Shown here in pieces: positions 11,163-21,318 of a stretch of 64,000 nucleotides of DNA. Both the position numbers and the translations under genes were made by a program. The stretch's first letter is position 1. Every line of letters begins with the position of its first letter. The DNA comes from Mesorhabditis belari (lineage: Eukaryota; Nematoda; Chromadorea; Rhabditida; Rhabditidae), in the NCBI GenBank assembly GCA_958450365.1, contig CAUEEP010000895.1, positions 475,001 through 539,000 of the forward strand. The letters run 5' to 3'. The notes under the pieces were generated by a model, which worked only from the letters and a program-made list of their open reading frames with translations, did no database searches and was not told where the DNA came from.

Positions 11163-12479
11163 ATGTCACTCTCTCGATTTCTTGCAAATTTTTTTATTTT
11201 AACGCTTTTTATTCAGGTTTGTTTTACCTTGGCTTTTAGAACTTTCTAGAAGATCTGTTGGAGATCTGTTGGAGATCTGGTGAAGATCTGGTGAAGATCT
11301 GGTGAAGATCTGGTGAAGATCTGGTGAAGATCTGTTGGAGATCTGTTGGAGATCTGTTGGAGATCTGGTGAAGATCTGTTGAAGATCTGTTGAAGATCTG
11401 GTGAAGATCTGTTGGAGATCTGGTGAAGATCTGTTGGAGATCTGTTGGAGATCTGTTGGAGATCTGGTGAAGATCTGTTGGAGATTTATCTCGTACTCTG
11501 TACTCGTAAACACCCACTTTCTAGCAAACTTATCAAAAACAGTATTCCAAGCATGCGAAAGAGCACAAAGTACTAGGCTTGAACAGTGTAATTAAGCTTA
11601 TATGTAAACGCACTCTTTCTGGCGCATCTGATTTCCCATTTCCTTAAAGCAACGGTTTGAAAGGAAATTCAGTGCACTAGAAAAGGTGTTTTTACAAGAG
11701 AGTTCAAAGTACAAGGGATACTCAAGTTGCTAAAGAAGAAAAATTGCAAATTTTTCAGTTAACACTCGCCGATTCTACTGTAGATGCTTGTAAAGTGTGC
11801 TCATTTGTGCTGGGTGGAGCAATCGATCACTATCAAGGGAATTTCATGGATGAAGATGATATGAGACAACAATTGAGTGATGTGAGTGAATTGTGGGACG
11901 ATTTTTAGTGGCCGGGCGGCGCCGGGATTCGAACCCGGGACCAAGCGAACTCTCAGTTCCCAGACGAACGCTCCGCCAATGAGAACCAACAGCTTGTTCA
12001 TTGCTGGGGGAAAAGCTTATACATTGCAATAAACCAGGTTCATCCATGATCCATGATTCAGCCATTTCCTGATTTCTAAGCCTGAAAAGCATGCAATTTC
12101 TAAAATTACACTTATTCTAGTGTCTAAAATGTTTAATACTCAAGTAAAAGTCATTCTTTGTACTTTTATAAGCATTGTACATAGTATTCTCTCGTCTTAA
12201 ACCTTGTTTTACCAGTTGTGCACCCGTTTGGGCAATATCGATGGAGCTGAGGTACATCAAGCTTGTGATTCGCTCGTTCAGGCAAACATCGATCAAATCT
12301 ATGCGGATTTAACGAAAGGTAGAGCTGTTTTTGGAGGAAGACTTTCACTTTCACTTTGACAAACTTTTATAGGCATGTCAGCTATTGACACTTGCATCAA
12401 CATTCAACTTTGCAAATCGCCACAACCACGCGTTCGCTCTGTCAACAATCGACTCATCGAAACAGCAAAAACCCAATAA
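11163..12479 (+). CDS. Saposin-like (SaplipB) secreted protein 1
   Basis: Exons 11163-11216, 11759-11881, 12216-12318 and 12373-12479 join in phase to about 128 residues. Exon 1 encodes a signal peptide (MSLSRFLANFFILTLFIQ). The mature part has the six-Cys saposin pattern: ACKVC, then VCTRL, QACDSL, DTCINIQLC. The C-terminal tail (about 20 residues, basic) is longer than in its two neighbours. Saposin-like proteins bind lipids, and nematode members (caenopores) can permeabilise bacterial membranes in the gut; that role is inferred from the family only. Intron 1 contains a 240-bp minisatellite, and intron 2 a tRNA-like relic. AATAAA follows the stop at about 12490. The acceptor at 11758 also fits the lectin gene phase in another frame (see findings). 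Confidence 0.8.
11250..11488 (+). repeat. 11-bp minisatellite in inverted orientation, unit GATCTGTTGGA / GATCTGGTGAA
   Basis: About 21 units in intron 1 of the saposin-like gene. It is the reverse complement of the array at 10820-10966, so the two arrays can form a hairpin around the signal-peptide exon. Confidence 0.9.
11908..11990 (-). pseudogene. tRNA-like sequence in intron 2 of the saposin-like gene
   Basis: The reverse complement contains TTGGCGGAGCGTTCGTC (A-box-like) and CCCGGGTTCGAATCCCGG (perfect T arm). A candidate anticodon loop is CTGAGAG. The acceptor stem is not closed, so I treat it as a tRNA relic or tRNA-derived repeat; an active gene is possible but less likely. Confidence 0.5.
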
Positions 12480-12579
12480 TAAACTTGTAATAAATATTTA
12501 ATGAAAAGCAACAATTGTTGAGTGTTGTTGAGTGAACAGCAATTGTTTTTGGTGCTGTGTGAAAGTTTTGTTGAGTATT

Positions 12580-13405
12580 ATTAGTGTTAAGAAGTATCTA
12601 GATGGCTATTGCTGGCTATTGTTAGTGTTAAGAAGTATCTAGATGGCTATTGCTGGCTATTGTTAGTGTTAAGAAGTATCTAGATGGCTATTACTGGCTA
12701 TTGCTGGCTATTGTTAGTATAAACAAGTATCTAGATGGCTATTGCTGGCTATTGTTAGTGTTAAGAAGTATCTAGATGGCTATTGCTGGCTATTATTAGT
12801 GTTAAGAAGTATCTAGATGGCTATTGTTGGCTATTGTTAGTGTTAAGAAGTATCTAGATGGCTATTGCTGGCTATTGTTAGTGTTAAGAAGTATCTAGAT
12901 GGCTATTGCTGGCTATTGTTAGTGTTAAGAAGTATCTAGATGGCTATTGCTGGCTATTGTTAGTGTTAAGAAGTATCTAGATGGCTATTGCTGGCTATTG
13001 TTAGTGTTAAGAAGTATCTAGATGGCTATTGCTGGCTATTGTTAGTGTTAAGAAGTATCTAGATGGCTATTGCTGGCTATTGTTAGTGTTAAGAAGTATC
13101 TAGATGGCTATTGCTGGCTATTGTGAGTATAAACAAGTATCTAGATGGCTATTGCTGGCGATTGTTAGTGTTAAGAAGTATCTAGATGGCTATTGCTGGC
13201 TATTGTTAGTATAAACAAGTATCTAGATGGCTATTGCTGGCTATTGTTAGTGTTAAGAAGTATCTAGATGGCTATTGCTGGCTATTGTTGTGTTGAGTAT
13301 CTAGATGGCTATTGCTGGCTATTGTTAGTGTTAAGAAGTATCTAGATGGCTATTACTGGCTATTGCTGGCGATTGTTAGTGTTAAGAAGTATCTAGATAA
13401 CAAAA
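12580..13405 (+). repeat. Minisatellite, about 41-bp unit, about 20 copies
   Basis: Unit starts GTTAAGAAGTATCTAGATGG and ends CTGGCTATTGTTAGT. A minority of units begin GTATAAACAAGTATC. It lies just downstream of the first saposin-like gene. Confidence 0.95.
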
Positions 13406-13697
13406 ATTGTTTCAAATGCTTATTTTTTACGAGTTTAATGTTAAAATGCTTTATTCTAATATGTGGATTGCAAGAATTTAAAAGAAAACGAAGTGACTTA
13501 CAAGAAAGTTTTTAATAAGTTTCTTTTTGCTTATCTATATTTGTGTGGAATAATCTTAAATTCAGAAATTGTTAAGGCGTAAGCTAAACGATTCCGTTTG
13601 GCTAAATATTTGCGTTAAATTTTGTGAATTTTTATCTTGCTTGCTCACAAGGGAACTACATAAACTTATGGACGCCGATTTTCCTCAAAATTAGTGA

Positions 13698-13917
13698 ATA
13701 CTGAATTCTCTGTAAAAGTGCACCCCGCCGAGTCGAGTTGATAACGATTTTACGGTTTCAAAGCTTTTACAGAAGCTCAACCCTCAAATCCCCCACAAGA
13801 TCTCATCGTCAGCTACATTTTCCGCCCCCACATCGATAGGTTCTGATAAGTGCTTTTCGAGATCTCGAGAAATTTAGGCAAAGCTTTAGGTGCACGACTA
13901 TTAGGCAAAATACGGTA
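13698..13917 (+). mobile_element. MITE family A, copy 1
   Basis: About 220 bp between degenerate ends, with AAGTGCACCCCGCCGAGTCG near the left end and TTTAGGTGCACGACTATTAG near the right end. The body (TCGATAGGTTCTGATAAG) matches copies 2 and 3. Confidence 0.7.
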
Positions 13918-14071
13918 TTCAGATAGCACACTTGTTTGTTCTATGTGTATACGCATTCCTTTTAAGCAAAAAGACGCATCGATATGCCTTTTTAAAGTAC
14001 TAAAACAAGATTTTATGGATTAGATCTAAAAAGAAAAAACAAAGCAGCAGGATAAGGCAAAAAAAAGGAAT

Positions 14072-14293
14072 TACCGTATTCTCTCTAATAGTAGTGCACC
14101 CCACTGAGTCGAGTTGATGGCTATTTTACGGTTTCAAAGTTTTCACAGAAGTTCAACCCTCAAATCCCCCACTAGATCTCATCGTCACCTACATTTTCCG
14201 ACCCCACATCGATAGGTTCTGATAAGCGGTTCTCGAGATTTCAAGGAATTTAAAGAGAGCTTAGGGTGCACTACTATTAGAGAAAATACTGTA
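14072..14293 (+). mobile_element. MITE family A, copy 2 (best-preserved ends)
   Basis: Ends TACCGTATTCTCTCTAATAG and CTATTAGAGAAAATACTGTA are inverted repeats with TA at both borders, fitting a Tc1/mariner-type TA target. Confidence 0.8.
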
Positions 14294-14394
14294 AACTTAC
14301 GGATGCTGATTGTCTCCAATTTGGTAATAAAAGCGACAATGGGGTTTCTCTCTTCGCAACGATATTACGCTTAGCTAGCACCGTGGATTCACTG

Positions 14395-14466
14395 CGTGGT
14401 GGTGTAGTGGTAGTGCATCCGGTTACAAAGCCAATCCTTTCGAGTTCCAGTCTCTCTACGAGCTTT
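14395..14466 (+). pseudogene. tRNA-like relic
   Basis: GGTGGTGTAGTGGTAGTGCAT resembles an A box/D arm and CTTTCGAGTTCCAGTC a decayed B box. A loop TTACAAA is present, but stems do not pair. Confidence 0.4.
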
Positions 14467-14824
14467 TGGTAGATTGGGGATGTAGATTAGCTTAAATAAA
14501 CATCTTTTTGTTTTGAGCCAAGTGTAGATTAGATTAGATAAACATATACATCAAGTAGATAGAGATATATTACTTGATTCATAAAGCGTTGAAAAATCGA
14601 GCAAAATAAAGAATCAAAGGACTCGATAAAGACTAAAAAATATATCGAATATTCCCAGCAACAAAACATGCAAAAAGCAAAGCAAAAAGATAAGGTCGAG
14701 ATTCTTTATGCCATTTGAGAAAGCGAAAAAGGGATTTGTTTGGCGTAAAGTTAAGGGAAGGGCATTTTAAAGTTTTTCTGTACGAAGTTTTAAAAGACCA
14801 TGGCATTTGACAGAAATTTGGACC

Positions 14825-15090
14825 TACCGTAAATACTGTAATAGTACCCCACCGCCCTCGTACAGTCGCGTAGTCGCAGTTTTTAGTATTTCATTTTTTT
14901 CAAAGCACCCGTACTTTCAAAAAATGCGCCTTTGGTATCAAAAAATAGCTGAAATTCAGGGCTATTTTTTGATACCAAAACGAGCATTGTAGCATAAACC
15001 AGTGTCGAGAAAAACTCGTTCAAAGCTAGACTACGCAACACTCCGCACCGTCATTATGGGCGGTGGGGTACTATTAAAGTATTTACGGTA
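14825..15090. mobile_element. Palindromic MITE, family B, copy 3
   Basis: TA-flanked, with ends TACCGTAAATACTGTAATAG and AAGTATTTACGGTA. It carries the same palindromic core (GAGAAAAACTCGTTC, GGCTATTTTTTGATACC) as the other copies. Confidence 0.85.
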
Positions 15091-15385
15091 CTTACATTCC
15101 TTAGCTTTGTTTGCAAAGTTTTAAGCACTTTTCTAGTGCACAAAAGTGATCAAGAGTTGATTGAGATGGCTTTTATGTCTAAACGCTATGTCTAAATCAT
15201 TCTAGTGCCATTTTTTCTTCATTTAACTGCTAAATTCAATTTGAAATTTGAGAATTTAGTTTAAATCAATCAAATGTTGGTCAAATTTTCGTGCTTTACC
15301 TTGATCTTGATCACATCGAAGTACAGCACGTACAGCACGAAGTACACACGTTTTGTCATCATCGGGAATCGGTAAAGATGGTGCA

Positions 15386-15596
15386 ATGGTGATAGTGGTG
15401 CACCCTAAGCTTTGCCTAAATTTCTCGAGATCTCGAAAAGCGCTTATCAGAACCTATCGATGTGGGGGTCGGAAAATGTAGCTGACGATGAGATCTAGTT
15501 GGTTTTTAAAGTGTTGAGCTTCTGCAAAAACTTGGAAACCGTAAAATCGTTATCAACTCGGCTCGCCGGGGTCCACTACTATTAGAGAAAATACGA
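15386..15596 (-). mobile_element. MITE family A, copy 3 (inverted)
   Basis: Reverse-complement of copies 1 and 2: GGTGCACCCTAAGCTTTGCC on the left, CCACTACTATTAGAGAAAAT on the right. Confidence 0.75.
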
Positions 15597-15918
15597 AAGA
15601 GAAATTATGGTTTCCTTGCCAGTTTTTACAATAAATATATTTTATATAACGTAATGATTGCAATTGATTTGTTTTTATATCACAAAACCTTGATATAACG
15701 TAAACTATAGCCTGATTGTAGACTGTGCATTTTTCTGCCGCAAAATTCACAGCCTAACTAGCAAACGGTAATCTTTTACTCGACCCCAAATCGTTTTTTA
15801 AACCATTTTTGATTCAGGCTTAGGCTTAGGTCCAAGTGACTCAAAAGAATTGACTTTTAACTTTCTGAAGGAATTAGAAAGAAAAGGTAGATCTCCGGAG
15901 AGGGTAGAAGGTAGACCA

Positions 15919-16077
15919 TCCAATGCATCCAATGCATCCAATGCATCCAATGCATCCAATGCATCCAATGCATCCAATGCATCCAATGCATCCAATGCAT
16001 CCAATGCATCCAATGCATCCAATGCATCCAATGCATCCAATGCATCCAATGCATCCAATGCATCCAATGCATCCATC
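15919..16077 (+). repeat. 9-bp satellite, unit AATGCATCC, about 17 perfect copies
   Basis: A pure array. On the minus strand it is immediately preceded by GGATAGCTCAGTGGTTAGGC, a tRNA-type A box. Open frames in all phases (for example Asn-Ala-Ser or Asp-Ala-Leu repeats) are a by-product of the 9-bp period. Confidence 0.95.
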
Positions 16078-16654
16078 GCCTAACCACTGAGCTATCCAGT
16101 AACTTAACTTTTCAAGACAAAGAAGGAAAGGAAAGGAAAGGAAAGGAAAAAGACTCCATTCTCTTGGAAATCTCAGCTCGCTGCTTTGGTATAGCTTTTT
16201 CTAGATTCTTTGGATCCTGTTCGACTAATCCGTAGTCAGAAATGGGAAATTGCATCAAAATCAAAAATTTTGGTGCCGATCTTGTGAACTTTTTGCGTCT
16301 TGAAATCAGAGTCGAAATCCGGTTGTGAGAGAAAAAAATCCAAAAAAAGCCATTTTTAGTCTTTCGGTTCCGGATATTTCGACGCAGATTTCAGTTTTGA
16401 TTTTTCGAGATAAGCGGAGACCAAATCTGGGGGGAAACGCTCTGATTTATGAGTTTGGAAAGGGGGAAAGCAGTCAGAGAAGATCAGAAAAGCTCGGCTG
16501 ATAATATTATGCAATAATGATTTTGCTGAAAGGTTCAGGCTAAGTGATTGAACAAGTAGTCAAGTATGTGGAAATATCGGAAGATTAGACATAAGGTGGC
16601 TGAATTTAGCGCATACTAAGGGTTAAGCACTCAGTGGAGACGTTTTCTGAAAGG

Positions 16655-17135
16655 TGCGCTTCGGAGAAAGCTACCGAAAGCTACCGTACCCGATTACCGT
16701 TCCTCAAAGAAGCTACCGTACCCTAGAAAGCTACCGTTCCCCAAAGAAGTTACCGTACCCGACTACCGTTCCCCAAAGAAGCTACCGTACCCTAGAAAGC
16801 TACCGTCACCGATTACCGTTTCTCAAAGAAACTACCGTACCCCACCTGCCGTTTTTAATTCACAAGCTCGCCCAGTAAAACCCAGCCAAACTACGGTAGT
16901 CAGACTACAGTACCCAGTACGATAATAACCAAAGTACAGTAGAAAAACAAAGTCAGAATACGGTACTATGGTAGCCAAAGTATGGTAGCTGAAATTAAAC
17001 CTAATGGTTCTAGTATTACATAGAAAGGGTACGGTACAGTACTGAAGGCTACAGTAAAGTACTGAAAGGCTACAGTACACTCATCAGAGTACAGTACAGC
17101 AATACTCATTCCAGTACACTTATTATAAAAGCTAC
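16655..17135 (+). repeat. Degenerate repeat of ACCGTA / TACAGTA words
   Basis: Units such as AGAAGCTACCGTACCC and ATTACCGTTCC give way to GGCTACAGTACAGTA words. No coding signal is seen. Confidence 0.6.
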
Positions 17136-17274
17136 AGTACAGTACACAAGGCTTGTCTGTGCTCTATGTCAAGTCACACGAAAATTCAAGTCCTGAAAAG
17201 TGCTAGAGTTCAGGGTGCAAGTGTTGGCAGCACTTTTCTCCTTATCATCTCGTTTTCAAGCTCCCATTGAAATT

Positions 17275-17284
17275 GGTATAAATA
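17275..17284 (+). promoter_or_regulatory. TATA-like box upstream of saposin-like gene 2
   Basis: GGTATAAATATGGGAC is the only strong TATA match near the gene. It lies about 250 bp before the start codon, so it may serve an untranslated first part of the transcript. Confidence 0.35.
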
Positions 17285-17528
17285 TGGGACACTCAGGCTC
17301 TCAGCCACTATCTCATTTTGAGAATTTTCTGATCTTTTTCGAATCTTTTTCGAATCTTTTCCTTTTTCAAGATAGAATCTATTCTATGCTTTAGACTCAC
17401 GAGAAATAGCCTCGAATAAAAGAGATTTAGATTCCCTTGAACTCTTTGACTTTTATAGCTCTCGATTAACATTTTCTCAATATTATCTTCGTTTTTATAT
17501 AGCAATGAGTATCAAAAGATATTTAGTT

Positions 17529-18616
17529 ATGAAATTCCTTGTTGCTCTCCTCGCCCTCACCGCTGTCGTCTTGGCTGTAAGTAAAAAAAAACGAAATTTG
17601 AATAAGTTTTTGAAGTTTTATAAGAGAATTAGAATTATTTTAGCTTATATTATATTTAAATAAGCTGAATTTTGAATTGTTTAGCTTATAACTTTAATCT
17701 AAACTAGCCGTAAGCTGTGAAGGAGTCAGTAAGCTCGAAAGCTTAAGCTTTATTGCATTGGAGGGGGATTGCTGGCTTGCTGGCTTGCTGGATTGCTGGA
17801 TTGCTGGCTTGCTGGCTTGCTGGATGCATGGGATGCATGGGATGCATTGGATGCATTGGATGCATTGGATGCATTGGATGCTGGATAATCTAGTTAAAAT
17901 CTAGAATGCATCTTTGTGAGTGATTTGAAATAATCGCCATTTCAGCAACGGCCCACCGGACCGCAGCCCACCTCGACGCCGTGCCAGATCTGCAGCTACG
18001 TCGTCTCTCAAGCCGAGCACCATCTCCGTCGAGGACGCGTCGACGAGGGAGAATTGCAAATTATTCTTCTTGAGGTGAAAACTTGTACAGCTTGTCAGTA
18101 CAGCTGTCTGATTAGACAATTAAACACTAGATTAGAACTAGATTAGAATTAGAACTAGATAAGATAAATCCACATCCTTTTATCGGTCGGCTGATCGGCT
18201 GGGATTCGAACCGGCGATCTAACTGTCATATGCTGACAAGCTAAGACCTTATACTTTCTACCCAATGACTCAAATCTAAATCTACAACGATTTCCAGGAA
18301 TGCGAGACTCTTGAACGTTATTATGGTCGCTCAGCTGTGCAATCTTGCGTTCAAATGATCGACGACAACATCGGCACCATTCTCACTGACGTAAATGCAA
18401 GTAAGCGACATTTCTACAACTCTACTTGCAGTTACAATTTATCTATTCTAGCTATCGTTTAGATATTAGGCTTTTGAAATAGTTTGCTAGAGTCAATCAA
18501 GTAGAATTACGATATTTTACTACTAAAGCCTTTTGTAAAAGCATTTCTCATAATTCAAAATATTGATTTTAGACAAACCTGTCTCTCAAATCTGCCAGGA
18601 TATCAAGCAATGCTAA
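17529..18616 (+). CDS. Saposin-like (SaplipB) secreted protein 2
   Basis: Exons 17529-17576, 17946-18074, 18298-18400 and 18573-18616, all in phase, give about 107 residues. The signal peptide is MKFLVALLALTAVVLA. An in-frame ATG at 17505 would add eight residues; I prefer 17529 because the neighbour gene starts at the equivalent position. The six Cys sit in PCQICSYVV, ECETL, QSCVQM, ICQDIKQC, as in saposin-B folds. It is a close paralogue of the gene at 19948-20984 with identical exon lengths. The product is likely a secreted lipid-binding or pore-forming peptide of the SPP/caenopore type (family knowledge, not proven here). Intron 1 holds a 9-bp satellite, and intron 2 a tRNA-like relic. 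Confidence 0.88.
17766..17887 (+). repeat. TGCTGGCT repeat followed by 9-bp ATGCATTGG satellite
   Basis: GCTGGCTTGCTGGATT words run into GGATGCATGGGATGCATTGG units, the reverse complement of the satellite at 15919-16077. It lies in intron 1 of saposin-like gene 2. Confidence 0.85.
18188..18262 (-). pseudogene. tRNA-like relic in intron 2 of saposin-like gene 2
   Basis: The reverse complement has GCCGGTTCGAATCCCAGCC (B box) and a pairing stem TTGTC/GACAG, but the loop lacks the conserved U33 and the acceptor is open. Confidence 0.5.
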
Positions 18617-19947
18617 AGAAAATATCGAAATACTTCAATAAAGATTTTAACGTAAATCTCATAAAATAAACGATGCAAAAGCAAAAAGCAAACAAACATT
18701 GATGAAAAGAATAATAAAATTTTGAGCACAAGCACAAGTCAAGAGTTCTGGTGAACTGTACTGTACGGCTCATCTAGCGCACCACTAGACTCTCCCATTG
18801 CCACACCGTACGGTTCATCTAACGCACCACTAGACTCTCCCATTGCCACACAGTACGGTTCATCTAACGCACCACTAGACTCTCCCATTGCCACACCGTA
18901 CGGTTCATCTAACGCACCACTAGACTCTCCCATTGCCACACAGTACGGTTCATCTAACGCACCACTAGACTCTCCCATTGCCACACCGTACGGCTCATCT
19001 GGCGCACCACAGTAAGCCAAATAGTGTAAGTCACCACATTAAGGCAAATTCCACTAGTCTCCCATTACCTTCCATTTCTCTAATCGAAAAAGTACAGATA
19101 AAACTCTAGTATTGAAGCTGTAGAAAACTATAGAAGCTAATGAGTACAGAGTCCACGAGTGCACAAATCCAAAATTCTTATCTGAACTGATCCAGCTTTT
19201 CTATGTCTTTGTGAGAAAAGGGGAGTCTTGCCTTCTTTCTTTTCTTCTTTCTTTTCTCCTTTCTTTTCTCCTTTCTTTTCTTCTTTCTTCTATAGATAAC
19301 CACTATAAATAAGAAGTTATTTTGAAGATTTGAAGATTCACCGATTTTTCTTAACAGTTTTTATGGCCTTCTTTTTCTAGAACACAAGGATTTTTTAAAG
19401 GATAGTCCTTGATCAGTTAGGAAAAGTTAGGAAATCTGAGCCAAGCCAGGTACTTAGCCAGGCTGACTTTTAGCTGACCGACTACTGTAGCGGGCTAGAT
19501 CAAGCCAGAAGTTAGCCTGCTTGTCCTGACCTAAGCTGACCTAGTTTAAACTGAACTTGATCTTGAAGAAGAACGAGTCCGATTCCTAACTTGGTCTGAG
19601 GTTTCTTTAAGAACAAGTCTGATTCTTAGCTAGCCCGGGTACTTTGTAGGCGATAATGCTGTAATCTTTGTAGGCTATAATGCTAACCAATCTGGCTTAC
19701 TAGCTTAGTTTTCCCTGACTCTCTGATTCTGGCTTTTGTAACAGATCAGATCAAGCAAAAAGTTAGCCAGCTTTTTCCTGTCAACAAACAAAAGCTTGTT
19801 GCTAGCTAGCTTTTTCTTGTTTCTAAAACTTGAGCCTCTTAAGATGACTTTGAAATTTCTTTAATTTGAATCCTGCATCCTTCTAGAATAACTATTTCTG
19901 TTACCTTCAAAACTTTCTTTCTTCAAAACAATCAATTGAATTCAGTC
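18617..19947. other. Spacer between the two paralogous saposin-like genes
   Basis: Holds the 45-bp minisatellite (18740-19016), a TTCTTTCTTTTCTCC pyrimidine repeat (19210-19290) and CCAGGC/AGCTGACC-rich filler. No exon is seen. Confidence 0.55.
18740..19016 (+). repeat. 45-bp minisatellite with alternating unit types
   Basis: About six units starting GTACGGTTCATCTAACGCAC and ending CCCATTGCCACACC or CCCATTGCCACACA. The C/A variant alternates from unit to unit, so the true period is a 90-bp dimer. The minus strand is open for 93 codons and would encode a 15-residue repeat (GESSGALDEPY plus CVAM or GVAM). Confidence 0.9.
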
Positions 19948-20984
19948 ATGAAGTACCTCATCGCTCTCATTGCCCTCTCGACCGTCGTTTTGACTGTAAG
20001 CTAAAAACTAAAACTAAAACGATCAATGTGATCGAAAATCGTATTCCAGCAACGCCCCACCGGACCGCAGCCAACCTACAGTCCATGCCAGATCTGTTAC
20101 TACATTGTCTCGCAAGCTGAGCATCACCTTCACCGGGGACGCGTCGAGAAAGGAGAGCTTCAGATTGCCCTGCTTGAGGTTGGGGGAAAGGGATTGTTGT
20201 ACTGTAGTTCATCCAGTAATCCGTTAGTCCTACTGTAGCAGAGTACTGTAGCAGAGTACTGTAGCAGAGTACTGTAGCAGAGTACTGTAGTCAATTACCG
20301 TATCTTAATTTCTATCGTATCTTGGTTGACTTGAATGGTATCAATTTGAAAGAGAATCCCTTCATTACAGGAATGCGAGAGCCTGCGCCGATACCAAGGA
20401 TATCAAGCCGTACAAACGTGCGTTCAAATGGTCGACGACAACATTAACACTATTCTCAATGACGTTAACGCCAGTGAGTCATTGACATTTATCAGTACTG
20501 TAATTTTTACAGTAATCTTGTTATTATTCTAGTAATATAGTTTCTACAATAATCTAGTGCCATAACTTCTACAGTAACCCGGTAGTACTATAGTCTTGGC
20601 AATACGGCAATCTTACAGTAATCCGTTAGTCTTATTGTTTGGCATACTGTAGTCTATTACCGTATCTTAACTAAACTCTTTCATAAATCTTGCCACTGTC
20701 AAAATTTGGACTTGGTGTTGATCTCTCGAGAAATCCACGTTCCTATCAGTTTTTGGGTGAAATTTTACGAGGTGTTTGCGAAAGATTTACAATCGGGGAG
20801 AGATTCGGGAGAGATGGGGATTAAGGAGTGATAAGGCCACTATTTTGACGCCAAAGATTGCTTCTGGACTTTTTTTTTCGGCGAATTGAAGCCGCTTTCG
20901 TTTGGGGGTGAAAAAGCCAGTAAAATTTTCAAATTTTCAGACAAGAACGTCACGACGATCTGCCAGGACATCAGCCAATGCTAA
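19948..20984 (+). CDS. Saposin-like (SaplipB) secreted protein 3
   Basis: Exons 19948-19995, 20050-20178, 20371-20473 and 20941-20984, in phase, give about 107 residues. The signal peptide is MKYLIALIALSTVVLT. The mature protein starts QRPTGPQPT as in paralogue 2. Six Cys are seen in PCQICYYIV, ECESL, QTCVQM, ICQDISQC. Exon lengths are identical to gene 2 (48, 129, 103, 44 coding bases), which shows a recent tandem duplication. Differences cluster in the loop after the first helix and near the C-terminus. Function as for the other two is inferred from family membership. Intron 2 carries four GTACTGTAGCAGA repeats. Confidence 0.88.
20232..20290 (+). repeat. 13-bp repeat GTACTGTAGCAGA, four copies
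   Basis: Pure short array in intron 2 of saposin-like gene 3. Confidence 0.85.
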
Positions 20985-21318
20985 AAAGTGCTTATCAACC
21001 ACGTAACAAATCCCAATCTTGTACTATCAAATTTATCTCAACCTTAAAACGTCAACATAAAGATCACCTTAAAAAACAAAACAAAATAACAATTTGATTA
21101 CAAAACTTTAAAAAAATAGAGGTGACAAAAGGCAGCGCGGAAAGAAAAAAGAACTTTTGGGTTGACTCGTCTGAAATGTGATGTGTGGAAGAAAAAGAAT
21201 TATGAAAGTTTTCGTTTCGAAAGCGAAATTCACTCGGGAATGACTTAACACAAAAAAAGGGGGGAAGGCACTTAAAAGAATTGGGAAAATGATAAGAAGC
21301 ATACAAGAAACCGGGTGT

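Larger units (their letters stand above)
13406..17270. other. Intergenic, filled with MITEs and simple repeats
   Basis: Contains three copies of MITE family A, one family B copy, a tRNA-like relic, a 9-bp satellite, a GAAAG repeat (16120-16150) and an ACCGTA-rich degenerate repeat. I see no gene. Confidence 0.6.

Noticed and set aside
10042..13405. Regularly spaced repeats that could suggest CRISPR arrays
   Set aside because: Units are directly adjacent with no unique spacers, in a eukaryotic context; they are minisatellites.
15798..16087. Three overlapping open frames encoding Asp-Ala-Leu, Asn-Ala-Ser and Trp-Met-His repeats
   Set aside because: All come from one 9-bp satellite that is open in every frame; no splice or start context supports translation.
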